Made by a program: the position numbers and the translations under genes | The notes under the pieces: model-generated | What the model saw: the letters and a program-made list of their open reading frames with translations, nothing else | Databases searched by the model: none | Told to the model about the DNA's origin: nothing | Shown here: one piece after another, positions 1 to 9,076 of the stretch | Position numbering within the stretch: position 1 is the stretch's first letter | Layout of the letters: each line of letters starts with the position of its first letter | NCBI RefSeq assembly: GCF_016598595.1 | Contig: NZ_CP066786.1 | Location: 1,821,501-1,885,500 of the forward strand | DNA from: Martelella lutilitoris | GTDB taxonomy: Bacteria > Pseudomonadota > Alphaproteobacteria > Rhizobiales > Rhizobiaceae | DNA length: 64,000 nucleotides | Direction: 5' to 3'

Positions 1-126
1 TCATCGTCCATTTCGTCTTTCACTGAAGATGTCCTCGCCCCAGTGAACATGGGAAGGATCCGAGCCTCGCCCTGCCATTGCCGCCTTCAGACGGTCGCGA
101 CGATTTATGCGCTTCGCGCTGAAACA

Positions 127-151
127 GGAACATTCGCAGGTCCTTCAAGTT
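127..151 (+). promoter_or_regulatory. EcfG-type promoter (GGAAC-N17-GTT)
   Basis: GGAAC at 127-131 and GTT at 149-151 with a 17-nt spacer, 57 nt before the start codon at 209. It matches the known -35/-10 pattern of the alphaproteobacterial general stress sigma factor EcfG. The assignment to the 57-residue membrane protein downstream is inferred from position and direction. Confidence 0.7.
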
Positions 152-208
152 TGATGAGCAATGAAACGGCATCCAACGCCGAAACACGCGCTATGGATTG
201 GGTAAATC

Positions 209-382
209 ATGTTCAAGAACGGTCTCTCCCCGCTTACTCTGGCCCTCGTGGTGGCAGTTCTGATGCTGCTGGCGGTGGTCGGCGTCTATCGGTTCAACGC
301 AGCGCCGGTTGAAGCGCCGACCCGGCATCCGCCCATCGAAGACGTGCCGCCGAGCGCCACGGGCGACGCCGACACCCCTTGA
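209..382 (+). CDS. Small single-span membrane protein, unknown function
   Basis: A 57-residue protein. Residues about 6-27 form one hydrophobic segment (LTLALVVAVLMLLAVVGVYR) after a short N-terminus with one lysine. The remaining 30 residues are polar and proline-rich (PVEAPTRHPPIEDVPP), so the protein is probably an inner-membrane anchor with a short tail. No family recognised. An EcfG-type promoter lies just upstream, so it is likely stress-induced. Small one-span proteins are common in rhizobial stress regulons. The reading frame, hydrophobic profile and promoter support it being real; there is no strong Shine-Dalgarno. Confidence 0.6.
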   Translation: MFKNGLSPLTLALVVAVLMLLAVVGVYRFNAAPVEAPTRHPPIEDVPPSATGDADTP

Positions 383-405
383 GCGGGCGTCGGCGCCGAT
401 ATTTC

Positions 406-1332
406 TCAGGTCACGCTCAGTACCACCTTGCCCTGCGTATGCTGGTTTTCCAGAACCGCCTGGGCCTTCGCCGCTTCGGAAAGCTGAAACGTGTTCTGCA
501 CGGAAATCCGCAGCTTGCGCCGCTCGATGAGTTCGGCGATCTCGGCGAGCTGGCCGCCGTTGGGCTTGGCCATGTAGCCGGCGGTGCGGACCTTGAATTT
601 CGAGGCGGTTTCCCGGTCGGGCTCGCCGAGCGTGGAGACCAGGATGCCGCCTTCCTTCAGCACCTCAAACGAACGCATGCGCGTTTCGCCGCCGATCAGG
701 TCGAACACGAGATCGACCGGATCGAGGACGTCCTCGAAGATTTCCGATTTGTAGTCGATGACCTGATCGGCGCCGAGCTTGCGCGCGAATTCCATGTCTT
801 CGGGCGAGACCGTCGTCGCCACCCAGGCGCCCTTCGCCTTTGCGATCTGAACGGCAAGATGACCGACGCCACCGCCGCCGCCATGGACGAGGACGCGCTG
901 GCCCTGCTGAAGCCCGCCGTGATCGATGAGACCCTGCCAAGCGGTGAGGCCTGCAAGCGGAACGGCCGCGGCTTCCTCGGCGCTCAGCGATTGCGGCACG
1001 GCGGCGAGATGCTCTGCTGGCACCGCCACATACTCGGCATAGCCGCCGCGGCTCATCTCGAGAAAGGCGAACACGCGGTCGCCGACGGCAATGTGTCCGA
1101 CCCCTTCGCCAAGCGCCTCGACGTCTCCGCAGATATCGCGGCCAAGGATCATCGGCAGCCTGTCCTCGCCAACGGCGCCGTAATCGCCGGAACGGATCTT
1201 CCAGTCTACCGGATTGACGCTCGCGGCAAGCACCTTGATCAAAACCTCGCCAGCGGCCGGCTCCGGCCGCTCGACCTGCTCGAGCTTCAGAACCTCGGGC
1301 GTCCCGAAATCGTGGATGCGGATCGCTTTCAT
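406..1332 (-). CDS. NADP-dependent oxidoreductase, quinone oxidoreductase (MDR) family
   Basis: A 308-residue medium-chain dehydrogenase/reductase of the zinc-free quinone oxidoreductase group. The N-terminal GroES-like domain ([15 protein letters not shown]) is followed by a Rossmann domain with a glycine-rich nucleotide loop at residues 151-157 ([10 protein letters not shown]). The CxxC and His-Glu zinc ligands of alcohol dehydrogenases are absent. Such enzymes reduce quinones or conjugated carbonyls with NADPH. The reading frame stays open upstream, but this start has AAGGAG nine bases ahead and begins exactly where the family does. It is divergent from the alcohol dehydrogenase at 1544, and an EcfG-like motif with CGAAC precedes it. 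The substrate is unknown. Confidence 0.85.
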   Translation of the reverse strand: MKAIRIHDFGTPEVLKLEQVERPEPAAGEVLIKVLAASVNPVDWKIRSGDYGAVGEDRLPMILGRDICGDVEALGEGVGHIAVGDRVFAFLEMSRGGYAEYVAVPAEHLAAVPQSLSAEEAAAVPLAGLTAWQGLIDHGGLQQGQRVLVHGGGGGVGHLAVQIAKAKGAWVATTVSPEDMEFARKLGADQVIDYKSEIFEDVLDPVDLVFDLIGGETRMRSFEVLKEGGILVSTLGEPDRETASKFKVRTAGYMAKPNGGQLAEIAELIERRKLRISVQNTFQLSEAAKAQAVLENQHTQGKVVLSVT

Positions 1333-1386
1333 TTCTGCCGTCTCCTTTGTTGGTGCGGCGGTCACACCGCCGTCATTCTGTGCCCA

Positions 1387-1411
1387 AACGATTGAAACGG
1401 CGGATTGTTCG
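1387..1411 (-). promoter_or_regulatory. Near-consensus EcfG-type promoter (CGAAC-N17-GTT)
   Basis: On the minus strand CGAAC (1411-1407), 17 nt, then GTT (1389-1387), 55 nt upstream of the quinone oxidoreductase start. The -35 differs from GGAAC at one base; the same variant occurs before sodC. Confidence 0.5.
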
Positions 1412-1440
1412 CACCGTCGTCCAAACGACAAGAAGAATCC

Positions 1441-1465
1441 GGAACCAAACGGGATGACTTCAGTT
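1441..1465 (+). promoter_or_regulatory. EcfG-type promoter (GGAAC-N17-GTT)
   Basis: GGAAC at 1441-1445 and GTT at 1463-1465 with exactly 17 nt between, about 80 nt upstream of the alcohol dehydrogenase start. It would drive the two-gene unit 1544-3507. Confidence 0.7.
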
Positions 1466-1543
1466 AGGCGCTCAACCAGGGATCGACCGGGAAGGCCGCG
1501 CGGCGAGCGCGCGGCAACCGGGGCCCCAACAGGAGGACGCCCA

Positions 1544-2713
1544 ATGAAAGCTCTGCGTTGGCAAGGAAAACACGATATCCGCTGCGAAGCCGTGCCCGAT
1601 CCCGAGATCGAGGATGGCCGTGATGCAATCATCAAGGTCACGGCCTGTGCCATCTGCGGCTCGGACCTCCATATCTACGAGGGCACGATCCCGGAAATGC
1701 ACCATGGCGACGTCATCGGCCACGAGGCAATGGGCGAGGTCGCGGAAGTCGGCCGCGACAACAGCAATCTCAAGGTCGGCGACCGGGTGGTCGTTCCCTT
1801 CACGATCGCCTGCGGCGAATGCTTCTTCTGCAAGCGCGGATATTTCTCCGGCTGCGAACGCTCGAACCCCGACAGGGACAAGGTCAGTAAGCTCTGGGGC
1901 AATTCCCCCGGCGGCCTCTTCGGCTATTCGCACCTGCTCGGCGGCTATAGCGGCGGCCAGGCGGAATTTCTGCGCGTCCCCTTTGCCGATGTCGGCCCTG
2001 CTAAGGTGCCGGAGGGGCTGACGGATGAACAGGTTCTGTTTCTCTCCGATATCTTCCCGACGGGCTACATGGCGGCCGAGAACTGCGATATTCAGCGCGG
2101 CGACACCATCGCCATTTGGGGCTGCGGGCCGGTCGGCCAGATGGCCATCCGCTCGGCTTTCCTTCTCGGCGCCGAACGCGTTATCGCCGTCGACACCGTG
2201 CCCGAGCGGCTGGAGCTCGCCCGAAAAGGCGGCGCGGAGACGATCGATTTCCGTGAGGACGACGTCTACGACCGTATCATGGAACTAACCCGCGGCCGCG
2301 GCGCCGACGCCTGTATCGACGCTGTTGGGACGGAGGCCGATGCCTCGGCCAGTTGGGATTCCCGGCTGGACCGGATCAAGGTCGCGACCTTCATGGGCAC
2401 CGACCGTCCGCACGTCCTGCGACAGGCGATCCATTGCTGCCGCAATTTCGGAACGGTCTCGATTGTCGGCGTCTATGGCGGCTTTCTGGACAAGGTGCCG
2501 ATGGGCTCCGCCATCAATCGCGGCCTGACCTTCAAGATGGCGCAGACCCCGGTGCAGCGCTACCTGCCGAAGCTGATGGACCTCATCGAACGCGGCGAAA
2601 TCGATCCGTCCTTCGTCATCACCCACACGGCGTCGCTGGAGGACGGTCCCGAACTCTACAAGACGTTCCGCAACAAGGAGGATGGCTGCATCAAGGCCAT
2701 CATGAAACCATGA
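1544..2713 (+). CDS. Zinc-dependent alcohol dehydrogenase (formaldehyde dehydrogenase-like MDR)
   Basis: A 389-residue zinc MDR dehydrogenase. Catalytic zinc ligands are C38 (AICGSDLH) and the H60-E61 pair (IGHEAMGE). The structural zinc lobe has C90, C93, C96 and C104 ([16 protein letters not shown]). A Rossmann loop follows ([10 protein letters not shown]). The layout matches the glutathione-independent formaldehyde or threonine-type dehydrogenase group, but the substrate cannot be read from sequence. The start was chosen because AGGAGG lies at 1531-1536; the open frame upstream has no family homology. It overlaps the next SDR gene by 4 nt (ATGA), so the two are translationally coupled. EcfG-type promoter upstream. 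Confidence 0.9.
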   Translation: MKALRWQGKHDIRCEAVPDPEIEDGRDAIIKVTACAICGSDLHIYEGTIPEMHHGDVIGHEAMGEVAEVGRDNSNLKVGDRVVVPFTIACGECFFCKRGYFSGCERSNPDRDKVSKLWGNSPGGLFGYSHLLGGYSGGQAEFLRVPFADVGPAKVPEGLTDEQVLFLSDIFPTGYMAAENCDIQRGDTIAIWGCGPVGQMAIRSAFLLGAERVIAVDTVPERLELARKGGAETIDFREDDVYDRIMELTRGRGADACIDAVGTEADASASWDSRLDRIKVATFMGTDRPHVLRQAIHCCRNFGTVSIVGVYGGFLDKVPMGSAINRGLTFKMAQTPVQRYLPKLMDLIERGEIDPSFVITHTASLEDGPELYKTFRNKEDGCIKAIMKP

Positions 2714-3507
2714 GCAATGATCAGAAGAATGAGCTTGCCGTCATTACCGGCGCATCGTCGGGCATCGGTTTCGAGCTGGCGAAATGCGCGGCCGAAGACG
2801 GCTACGACCTGGCGATCGCGGCGAACGAGCCAGATATCCAGGCCGCCGCCGACAAGCTGACGGCAATGGGCGTCAAGGTCTATGCGGCGGAGGTCGATCT
2901 GGCGACGCGCGAGGGTGTCGCCCGTTTCGCCCATGCCATCGAGCAGACCGGCAAACCGGTCAGGTTGCTGATGGCCAATGCCGGACGCGGTCTCGGCCAC
3001 GGCTTCCTCGATCAGGCGCTGGAGGACGCGCAACAGGTCGTCGATACCAATATCAGCGGCACGATCACGCTGGTGCATGAGCTCGGCCGGCAAATGCGCG
3101 AACGCGGTGACGGCCGGATCCTGTTCACCGGCTCGATCGCCGGGCTGATGCCCGGAAGCTTCCAGGCGGTCTATAACGGCACCAAGGCTTTCGTGAATTC
3201 CTTCTCATTCGCCCTGCGCGAGGAGCTGAAGGACACGGGCGTGACTGTCACCTGCCTGATGCCGGGCGCCACCGATACCGCGTTCTTCGAACGCGCCGGC
3301 CTTACCGATACTGCGATCGGGCAGGGCGACAAGGACGATCCGGAAAAGGTCGCCAGGGCCGGTTACGGCGCGATGATGGCAGGGGAGGGCGATGTCGTCG
3401 CGGGCTGGAAAAACAAGGCCATGGCCGCCGCTTCCGGCATGGTATCGAGCGAAAGGCTGGCGGCCCAGCACCGCAAGATGGCCGAACCGGGCTCCGGCAA
3501 AAGCTGA
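2710..3507 (+). CDS. Short-chain dehydrogenase/reductase (SDR)
   Basis: A 265-residue classical SDR. The cofactor motif TGASSGIG is at residues 13-20, the NAG motif near 90, and the catalytic triad is S142, Y155 and K159 (AVYNGTKAF). It probably oxidises or reduces an alcohol/carbonyl with NAD(P). It starts inside the stop of the zinc dehydrogenase (ATGA), so both belong to one stress-controlled operon and may act on related carbonyl compounds (inference). Substrate unknown. Confidence 0.88.
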   Translation: MSNDQKNELAVITGASSGIGFELAKCAAEDGYDLAIAANEPDIQAAADKLTAMGVKVYAAEVDLATREGVARFAHAIEQTGKPVRLLMANAGRGLGHGFLDQALEDAQQVVDTNISGTITLVHELGRQMRERGDGRILFTGSIAGLMPGSFQAVYNGTKAFVNSFSFALREELKDTGVTVTCLMPGATDTAFFERAGLTDTAIGQGDKDDPEKVARAGYGAMMAGEGDVVAGWKNKAMAAASGMVSSERLAAQHRKMAEPGSGKS

Positions 3508-3593
3508 GCGCAAGGGGTAGCGGCGCGGTGGCTCCTGGCTCCCCCTGAATGAAGCAAGGAAACCTCCGGCCCGGGAGGCCGGAGGCGACGACC

Positions 3594-4469
3594 TCAGATT
3601 TTGCTGACGGCGTCCTTGCCCTTCATGCCGTCGCGGCTGTGCCCGAGATCGAGATCCGTCTCGGGCTCGGCTTTCAGCTCGTCCGGAACCATCTGGCCCG
3701 GGCCGCCCTTGGCGATCGTCGTGCCGCCGTCGACATACCATAGCGCGCCGGTAACGTTCGACGCCTCGTCCGAAGCGATGAAGGCGTAGACATTGGCAAT
3801 TTCCTCCGGCGTGCCCCGGCGTCCGAGCACGGTGCCCGCGAGCGTCATCTTCTCCATCTGATCGTTCATCGGGCCGGTCTCGGTATGGGTCCAGGCCGTG
3901 TCCACCGGCCCGGGGCAGACGCAATTCGCCCGCACGCCATATTTGCCCTGCTCAAACGCGACGCCGCGCATGAAGGCGTGCACGAAACCCTTGGTTCCCC
4001 CGTAGGGCGTGTTGTTCGCTTCGCCGACTTCTCCGGCTTCCGAACCGGCGGATATCACGACGCCGTGCGTCTCCTGCAGATGCGGAAGCGCGTATTTGGT
4101 CATCAGGAATACCGAGCGGACGTTGTCGGTTATGGTGCGGTCGAAATTCTCGACGGAGTAGTCCTGGCACTCAGCGGCCTCAAGAAACACCCCCGCATTG
4201 TTGATCAGGATGTCGAGACGGTCATACCGCTTGATGGCTTCCGCAACACAGGTTTCAGCAACGCCATGGTCGCCGAGATTGCCGGGGGAGGTTTCCGCCT
4301 CGCCGCCCTTGTCGCGGATGGCGGCAGCGACGTCATCAATCGGATCGCCGGGCAGGCCGGCAAGCAGCAGCCTTGCGCCCTCCCTGGCGAATTTGTGCGC
4401 GATGGCTTCCCCGATCCCTGTACCGGCTCCGGTGATGAGGGCGATCTTTCCGTCCAGTCGTCCAGTCAT
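3594..4469 (-). CDS. SDR family oxidoreductase
   Basis: A 291-residue classical SDR with TGAGTGIG at residues 13-20, NNAG near 90 and the YxxxK pair at Y156/K160 (TPYGGTKGF). A C-terminal extension of about 30 polar residues follows the usual SDR core. The start at 4469 has AAGGAC eight bases upstream; an in-frame ATG at 4490 lacks a ribosome site. It is convergent with the SDR at 2710 and has its own EcfG-type promoter at 4506-4530. Likely a stress-induced glucose/carbonyl reductase; the substrate is not predictable. Confidence 0.87.
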   Translation of the reverse strand: MTGRLDGKIALITGAGTGIGEAIAHKFAREGARLLLAGLPGDPIDDVAAAIRDKGGEAETSPGNLGDHGVAETCVAEAIKRYDRLDILINNAGVFLEAAECQDYSVENFDRTITDNVRSVFLMTKYALPHLQETHGVVISAGSEAGEVGEANNTPYGGTKGFVHAFMRGVAFEQGKYGVRANCVCPGPVDTAWTHTETGPMNDQMEKMTLAGTVLGRRGTPEEIANVYAFIASDEASNVTGALWYVDGGTTIAKGGPGQMVPDELKAEPETDLDLGHSRDGMKGKDAVSKI

Positions 4470-4505
4470 GATCTTGTCCTTTCCTGGCATGTGGTTCGCC
4501 CGCCC

Positions 4506-4530
4506 AACTGAACGGACTGGACGATGTTCC
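4506..4530 (-). promoter_or_regulatory. EcfG-type promoter (GGAAC-N17-GTT)
   Basis: Minus-strand GGAAC (4530-4526), 17-nt spacer, GTT (4508-4506), 37 nt before the SDR start at 4469. Confidence 0.7.
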
Positions 4531-4550
4531 GAGAAATGATGGGACCACGA

Positions 4551-4661
4551 TCAGGACAGGACCAATCGGATGACGTAACCGAGCGCAAACATTGCCGCCA
4601 CGCCGATCACCCAGTAGCAGACGAACCAGCCCAGGCGCTTCAGCCACTTCCGACCGGGCAT
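4551..4661 (-). CDS. DUF2474-type small membrane peptide, downstream of cydB
   Basis: A 36-residue peptide with a basic start (MPGRKWLKRLGWF) and one membrane span. It resembles the DUF2474 family, which is known to follow cydB in proteobacteria and is probably an accessory subunit like CydX. Its ATG shares one base with the cydB stop (TGATG), so translation is coupled. It is the third gene of the cydA-cydB unit. The role as an oxidase assembly or stability subunit is inferred from family context. Confidence 0.75.
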   Translation of the reverse strand: MPGRKWLKRLGWFVCYWVIGVAAMFALGYVIRLVLS

Positions 4662-5662
4662 CAGTGATAGCCCTCGGAAAGGTCGACCTTGCCTCTGAAA
4701 ACCCAGTAGGCATAGGCGGTATAGGCGAGGATGATCGGGATCAGGACCAGAGCGCCCACGAGCAGGAAACGCAGGGAACTCTCCGGAGCGGCGGCCTCCT
4801 CAATGGTGAGCGCGCCGGGTACCATATAGGGGTAAAAGGAGATGCCGAGGCCGGCATAACTCAGGACGAACAGGCCCAGCGCCGCGAGAAACGGCTGGAG
4901 ATGCTTTTTGCGATCCAACCCGATCCAGAGCCAAAACGCGCAGGCAATCACGGCGAGCGGCACCAGCGCCGAAAAGAAGGCCGTCGGCCAGCCGAACCAG
5001 CGCTCGAAATAGACCCGGTTGATGAACGGGGTCCAGAGCGAGACGATGGCGATCGCGGCGATCATGGCAATGGTCGTAGGCGCGGCAAGCCGGCGTGCCC
5101 GCGCCTGTACCGGGCCTTCGGTCTTGAGGTTGAGCCAGGTCGCGCCCAGAAGCGCGTAACCGATGACGAGCGCAATGCCGGTGACGAGCGAGAACGGCGT
5201 CAGCCAGTCCCACCAGCCGCCGGCATACTGGCCATCCTCAATGCGGATGCCCTGAACCAGCGCGCCAAGCGCGATCCCCTGCATGAAGGCCGCCACCAGC
5301 GAGCCGGCAAAGAAGCCGGTGTCCCAGCCGCGCCGGATCTCGCTCCGCCAGCGGAACTCGAGCGCGACGCCGCGGAAGATCAGCGACAGCAGCATCAGGA
5401 TGACCGGCATGTAAAGCGCCGGCAGGACCGTGGCGTAGACGACCGGAAAGGCCGCCATCAACCCGCCGCCGCCCAGCACCAGCCAGGTCTCGTTGCCATC
5501 CCAGACGGGCGCAACCGTTGTGGTCAGGAGGTCGCGCTCGTCGCGCTTGCGGAAGAAAGGCATCAGGATGCCGGTTCCGAGGTCGAAACCATCCATCACC
5601 ACATAGGCAAGCACGGCAAAGGCGATGATCGCGGCCCAGATGGTGGCAAGATCGAAGCTCAT
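4661..5662 (-). CDS. cydB: Cytochrome bd-type ubiquinol oxidase subunit II
   Basis: A 333-residue polytopic membrane protein beginning MSFDLATIWAAIIAFAVLAY. It contains the family hallmarks MDGFDLGTGIL, PVWDGNETWLVLGGG and FRGVALEFRWR. It partners CydA in a terminal oxidase that reduces oxygen with quinol electrons and is insensitive to low cyanide (CIO type). It overlaps cydA by 4 nt (ATGA). Length and spacing are normal; about eight or nine membrane spans are visible. Confidence 0.95.
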   Translation of the reverse strand: MSFDLATIWAAIIAFAVLAYVVMDGFDLGTGILMPFFRKRDERDLLTTTVAPVWDGNETWLVLGGGGLMAAFPVVYATVLPALYMPVILMLLSLIFRGVALEFRWRSEIRRGWDTGFFAGSLVAAFMQGIALGALVQGIRIEDGQYAGGWWDWLTPFSLVTGIALVIGYALLGATWLNLKTEGPVQARARRLAAPTTIAMIAAIAIVSLWTPFINRVYFERWFGWPTAFFSALVPLAVIACAFWLWIGLDRKKHLQPFLAALGLFVLSYAGLGISFYPYMVPGALTIEEAAAPESSLRFLLVGALVLIPIILAYTAYAYWVFRGKVDLSEGYH

Positions 5663-7071
5663 TGGTCGTTCTCCCCGGTCGCTTCGCCCGGACCCGGCGT
5701 GATGCCGGAGGATCGCAGCGGTCCTTCCTTGAGGTCATGGTCGTCGCCGGTCTCGGGCGGCCGCCGCATCAGTTTCAGGAGATAGAAGACGCCTGCGCCA
5801 AACACCGCGAAATAGACAAGGATGAAGGCGATCAGCGAAGCGCCAACGGCCGGCGCGCTCACCGGCGACAGGCTGTCCGATGTCCTGAGCAGGCCGTAGA
5901 CGGTGTAGGGCTGGCGGCCGATCTCGGTCGTGTACCAGCCGGCCAGAACGGCAATAAAACCCGAGGGGCTCGCCGCGATCACGACCTTCTGCAGCAAGCG
6001 GTTTTCATAGAATGTGCCGCGATAGCGAGCGTATAGCGACCACAGGCCGATCGCCAGCATCAGGAAGCCGATCCCGACCATGATGCGGAAGGTGAAGAAC
6101 ACCGGCAGCGCCGGCGGGCGCTCGTCGCGCGGCCATTCCTTCAGGCCCCTGATCGTCTTGTCCCAGCTGTGACGCAGGATGACGGAGCCGAGCCGCGGAA
6201 TCTCGATCGCCGCATGGGTCTCCTCCGCACTGTCATCGGGTATGCCGAACAGGATCAACGGCATGCCATCCTCATGGGTCTCGTAATCGCCCTCGATCGC
6301 GGCGATCTTCTGCGGCTGGTGTTCCAGTGTGTTGAGGCCGTGCTGGTCGCCGGCAAATATCTGGATCGGCGTGACAATCGCCGCCATCCACATCGCCATC
6401 GAGAACATGATCCGCGCCTGCCGGTTGTTGGCGTTCTTCAGCAGATGAAACGCCCCGACCCCGCCGATGACGAAGGACGTGGTCAGCAATGCGGCGAGCA
6501 CGGTGTGGGTGACGCGATAGGGAAAGGACGGATTGAAGATGATCGCCCACCAGTCTTCCGGCAGGAAGTGGCCGGCGGCATCGCGGCTGAACCCCGCCGG
6601 CGTGTGCAGCCAGCTGTTGGCGGAGGTAATCCAGGTGGCCGAGATCAGCGTGCCGAGCGCCACCATGCAGACGGCCACCATGTGCAGCCCGTCGCCGACG
6701 CGCTTCCGCCCGAATAGCATGATGCCGAGGAAGCCGGCCTCGAGGAAGAACGCCGTCAGCACCTCATAGCCCATCAACGGGCCGATGATGGCGCCGGCCT
6801 TTTCAGACAGCACCGACCAGTTGGTGCCGAACTGGTAGCTCATGACGATGCCGGAGACGACGCCCATGGCAAACGCCACGGCGAAGATGGTTTTCCAGTA
6901 GTCGAAGAGCCTCAGATAGGCGGGGTCGCGCTTCCACAGCCAGAGCGCGTTCAGGGTCGCCAGATAGCAGGCCGTGCCGATCGAGAAGGCGGGAAAGACG
7001 AAATGAAACGAGACGGTAAAGCCGAACTGAATTCGCGCCAGCATTTCCGCCGTCAAGCCGAGAAAGGTCAT
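5659..7071 (-). CDS. cydA: Cytochrome bd-type ubiquinol oxidase subunit I
   Basis: A 470-residue haem-bearing subunit beginning MTFLGLTAEMLARIQFGFTV. The axial histidine H23 lies in SFHFVFPAFSIG, and GWYTTEIGRQPYTVYG near residue 390 is a family signature. The total length and short Q-loop fit the cyanide-insensitive (CioA) class. The start has AAGGAT nine bases upstream; the longer open frame is not conserved. An EcfG-type promoter just upstream suggests the oxidase is part of the general stress response, which is less usual than control by oxygen sensors. Confidence 0.95.
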   Translation of the reverse strand: MTFLGLTAEMLARIQFGFTVSFHFVFPAFSIGTACYLATLNALWLWKRDPAYLRLFDYWKTIFAVAFAMGVVSGIVMSYQFGTNWSVLSEKAGAIIGPLMGYEVLTAFFLEAGFLGIMLFGRKRVGDGLHMVAVCMVALGTLISATWITSANSWLHTPAGFSRDAAGHFLPEDWWAIIFNPSFPYRVTHTVLAALLTTSFVIGGVGAFHLLKNANNRQARIMFSMAMWMAAIVTPIQIFAGDQHGLNTLEHQPQKIAAIEGDYETHEDGMPLILFGIPDDSAEETHAAIEIPRLGSVILRHSWDKTIRGLKEWPRDERPPALPVFFTFRIMVGIGFLMLAIGLWSLYARYRGTFYENRLLQKVVIAASPSGFIAVLAGWYTTEIGRQPYTVYGLLRTSDSLSPVSAPAVGASLIAFILVYFAVFGAGVFYLLKLMRRPPETGDDHDLKEGPLRSSGITPGPGEATGENDQ

Positions 7072-7113
7072 CGGCTGAAATCCTTTGAAACAGTGTGTGC
7101 GCTCGAACCGGTG

Positions 7114-7138
7114 AACCGCAAAGGCCGCAGAATGTTCC
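7114..7138 (-). promoter_or_regulatory. EcfG-type promoter before cydA
   Basis: Minus-strand GGAAC (7138-7134), 17 nt, GTT (7116-7114), 43 nt upstream of the cydA start. No FNR/FixK-like TTGAT-N4-ATCAA palindrome was noticed here. Confidence 0.65.
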
Positions 7139-7201
7139 CGACGCCGCAGTCCGATATCCAGAATGGAACCGGACACGGCGGCATGGGCAATCAGACGATG
7201 T

Positions 7202-7894
7202 TCAGCCGTCCGCCGCCGGCCCGCGCTGCGGAAGCGGCGGACAGTGGTCCTTGCCGCCCCTGATATTGCAGCGGGGCAGCTTGCCCGCAGTATTGTCCAC
7301 CATGAAGTCCTCGATCTGGCGGCGGCGGCGGCCCGAACGGATCTGGGTCGCGGCATAGCGCCGCGGTCGCAGCAGGGTCTCGTCTTCCACAAGATCGAAG
7401 GTGCGCTCGGCCGCAATCAGGCTCTCGCGCGCGGTGTAAGAGGCGACGGCGATCACCGTAAGCGACTGGATCGCTCCGAAATCAGCGCTGCCGATCTCCT
7501 GAAGTTCGCCCCTGCGGAACCGTTCGAGGATCGAGCGGTAGGAGCCGATATCGCTCAGTTCTCCGCTTGCAAGCGGTCCCTGATACCATTTCTGCTGACT
7601 GCTTCCATTCTGGTTGCCGGCGCCGACGTCGGAAAGCGCAAAGGTCTGGTCCCCCTTCTCCCCGATGACATGCAGCAACACTGATTCCAGATAGATCGGT
7701 TCGGCGCTCATATTCGTGATGATGCAATGCGTGTCCGTTGTGTCGCCGCCGGCACGGTTGATGAGTATTTTGGGCCGCGAGCGATGCCGGTAGGTGGTGA
7801 GCAGAAGCTGGAAGTACAGAACCCACACGACCAGGGTTGCGCCGCCGAGCAGGCTGTCGACTGCCGCGCCATGTTGATCGAGCCATGTCCACAT
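7202..7894 (-). CDS. Hypothetical single-span membrane protein
   Basis: A 230-residue protein, family not recognised. Residues about 12-33 (VDSLLGGATLVVWVLYFQLL) form one membrane span. The remaining 195 residues are soluble, with a central part (CIITNMSAEPIYLESVLLHV) that looks like a beta-sandwich domain, and an arginine-rich C-terminal tail (RSGRRRRQIEDFM). The start was chosen at the methionine preceding the membrane span, though the Shine-Dalgarno is weak. An EcfG-type promoter lies 43 nt upstream, divergent from the dehydrogenase at 8044. Confidence 0.6.
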   Translation of the reverse strand: MWTWLDQHGAAVDSLLGGATLVVWVLYFQLLLTTYRHRSRPKILINRAGGDTTDTHCIITNMSAEPIYLESVLLHVIGEKGDQTFALSDVGAGNQNGSSQQKWYQGPLASGELSDIGSYRSILERFRRGELQEIGSADFGAIQSLTVIAVASYTARESLIAAERTFDLVEDETLLRPRRYAATQIRSGRRRRQIEDFMVDNTAGKLPRCNIRGGKDHCPPLPQRGPAADG

Positions 7895-7936
7895 GGTCTT
7901 CACGCCCTTTGCTGATCCAATTGATCGGAGCCCCAG

Positions 7937-7961
7937 AACCTCCTTCGCGGCGCATTGTTCC
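7937..7961 (-). promoter_or_regulatory. EcfG-type promoter (GGAAC-N17-GTT)
   Basis: Minus-strand GGAAC (7961-7957), 17 nt, GTT (7939-7937), 43 nt before the membrane protein start at 7894. It is back to back with the plus-strand copy at 7991. Confidence 0.7.
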
Positions 7962-7990
7962 GACCTGGAGCATCGGGCGCGGCTTCTTCC

Positions 7991-8015
7991 GGAACCTTTG
8001 GCGTCTTTTCCAGTT
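7991..8015 (+). promoter_or_regulatory. EcfG-type promoter (GGAAC-N17-GTT)
   Basis: GGAAC 7991-7995, 17-nt spacer, GTT 8013-8015, 28 nt before the ATG at 8044. It leaves a short leader containing AAGGAG. Confidence 0.72.
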
Positions 8016-8043
8016 CGAGGGCTCAACCAGGAAAGGAGTTGAG

Positions 8044-9060
8044 ATGACGTTATTCCCGAACGATCAGAGCGACATCATGGAACGCATTTCGGCCCGCAGC
8101 ACCATGCGGACTGCCGTGGTGACCGGACCGGGACGCATGCATATCGAGGAGAGGCCGCTGCCGACGCCGCAGGCCGGCGAAGTGCGCGTCCGGCTGCAGG
8201 GGTGCGGCGTCTGCGCTTCCAATCTGGTGCCATGGTCGGGTCCGGAGTGGATGGAGTTTCCGCTGCCGCCGGGCGATCTCGGCCATGAAGGCTGGGGGCT
8301 TGTCGACAGCATCGGCGCGGATGTCGATCCCGGTCTGCTCGGCCAGCGGGTGGCAACGCTTTCCCATGCGAGCTTTGCCGAATACGACATCGCCCAGGTG
8401 GATGAAATCGTCCCCTTGCCGAAGGAACTGGATGGCCGTCCCGTGCCGGGCGAGCCGCTCGGCTGCGCCATGAACATCTTTCATCGCAGCGGTATCCGGC
8501 CTGGCGACCGGGTGGCGATCATAGGCATCGGCTTCCTCGGGGCCCTGCTCACGCAGCTTGCCGCCAATGCCGGAGCGGAGGTGATTGCGATTTCCCGGCG
8601 GCAATCCTCGCTCGAACTGGCGGAGCAGTTCGGGGCGGAAACGACGATCGCCATGGACGACCACTGGCAGATCATAGAAACCGTCAGCCAACTGACCGAA
8701 GGCCGGTTCTGTGATGTGGTCATTGAAACCGCAGGAAAGCAGTGGCCGCTCGATCTTGCCGCAGAACTCTGCGCCGAGCGTGGTCGCCTGATTATCGCCG
8801 GCTACCACCAGGACGGCCCGAGACAGGTCAACATGCAGCTCTGGAATTGGCGCGGCCTCGACGTCATCAACGCCCATGAACGCGCGCCGGAAGCCTATCG
8901 CAAGGGCACGACGGAAGCCATCGAGGCCGTTGTCGCGGGACGGCTGAATCCCTGGCCGCTCCTGACCCACAGCTATCCGCTGGATCGTCTCGGCGAGGCG
9001 CTGGACGACGCGGCGGCCAGACCCGACGGCTTTGTCAAGGGCTTCGTGAGATTCGACTGA
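8044..9060 (+). CDS. MDR family dehydrogenase (myo-inositol/sorbitol dehydrogenase-like), zinc ligands partly lost
   Basis: A 338-residue medium-chain dehydrogenase. The region of the catalytic zinc site reads CGVCASNLVPW and DLGHEGWGLV, so Cys and His-Glu are kept. The structural four-cysteine lobe is missing. A Rossmann motif follows (IGIGFLGALL). The C-terminal half (PLDLAAELCAERGRLIIAGY, HERAPEAYRKG) resembles rhizobial enzymes annotated as zinc-binding alcohol or threonine dehydrogenases. AAGGAG lies five bases before the ATG. It is monocistronic with its own EcfG-type promoter. Substrate unknown. Confidence 0.82.
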   Translation: MTLFPNDQSDIMERISARSTMRTAVVTGPGRMHIEERPLPTPQAGEVRVRLQGCGVCASNLVPWSGPEWMEFPLPPGDLGHEGWGLVDSIGADVDPGLLGQRVATLSHASFAEYDIAQVDEIVPLPKELDGRPVPGEPLGCAMNIFHRSGIRPGDRVAIIGIGFLGALLTQLAANAGAEVIAISRRQSSLELAEQFGAETTIAMDDHWQIIETVSQLTEGRFCDVVIETAGKQWPLDLAAELCAERGRLIIAGYHQDGPRQVNMQLWNWRGLDVINAHERAPEAYRKGTTEAIEAVVAGRLNPWPLLTHSYPLDRLGEALDDAAARPDGFVKGFVRFD

Positions 9061-9076
9061 CGGACGATGGCGTCGT

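Noticed and set aside
4592-5785. A long plus-strand open frame opposite cydB
   Set aside because: Antisense to an unmistakable cydB; charged low-complexity translation without family features.
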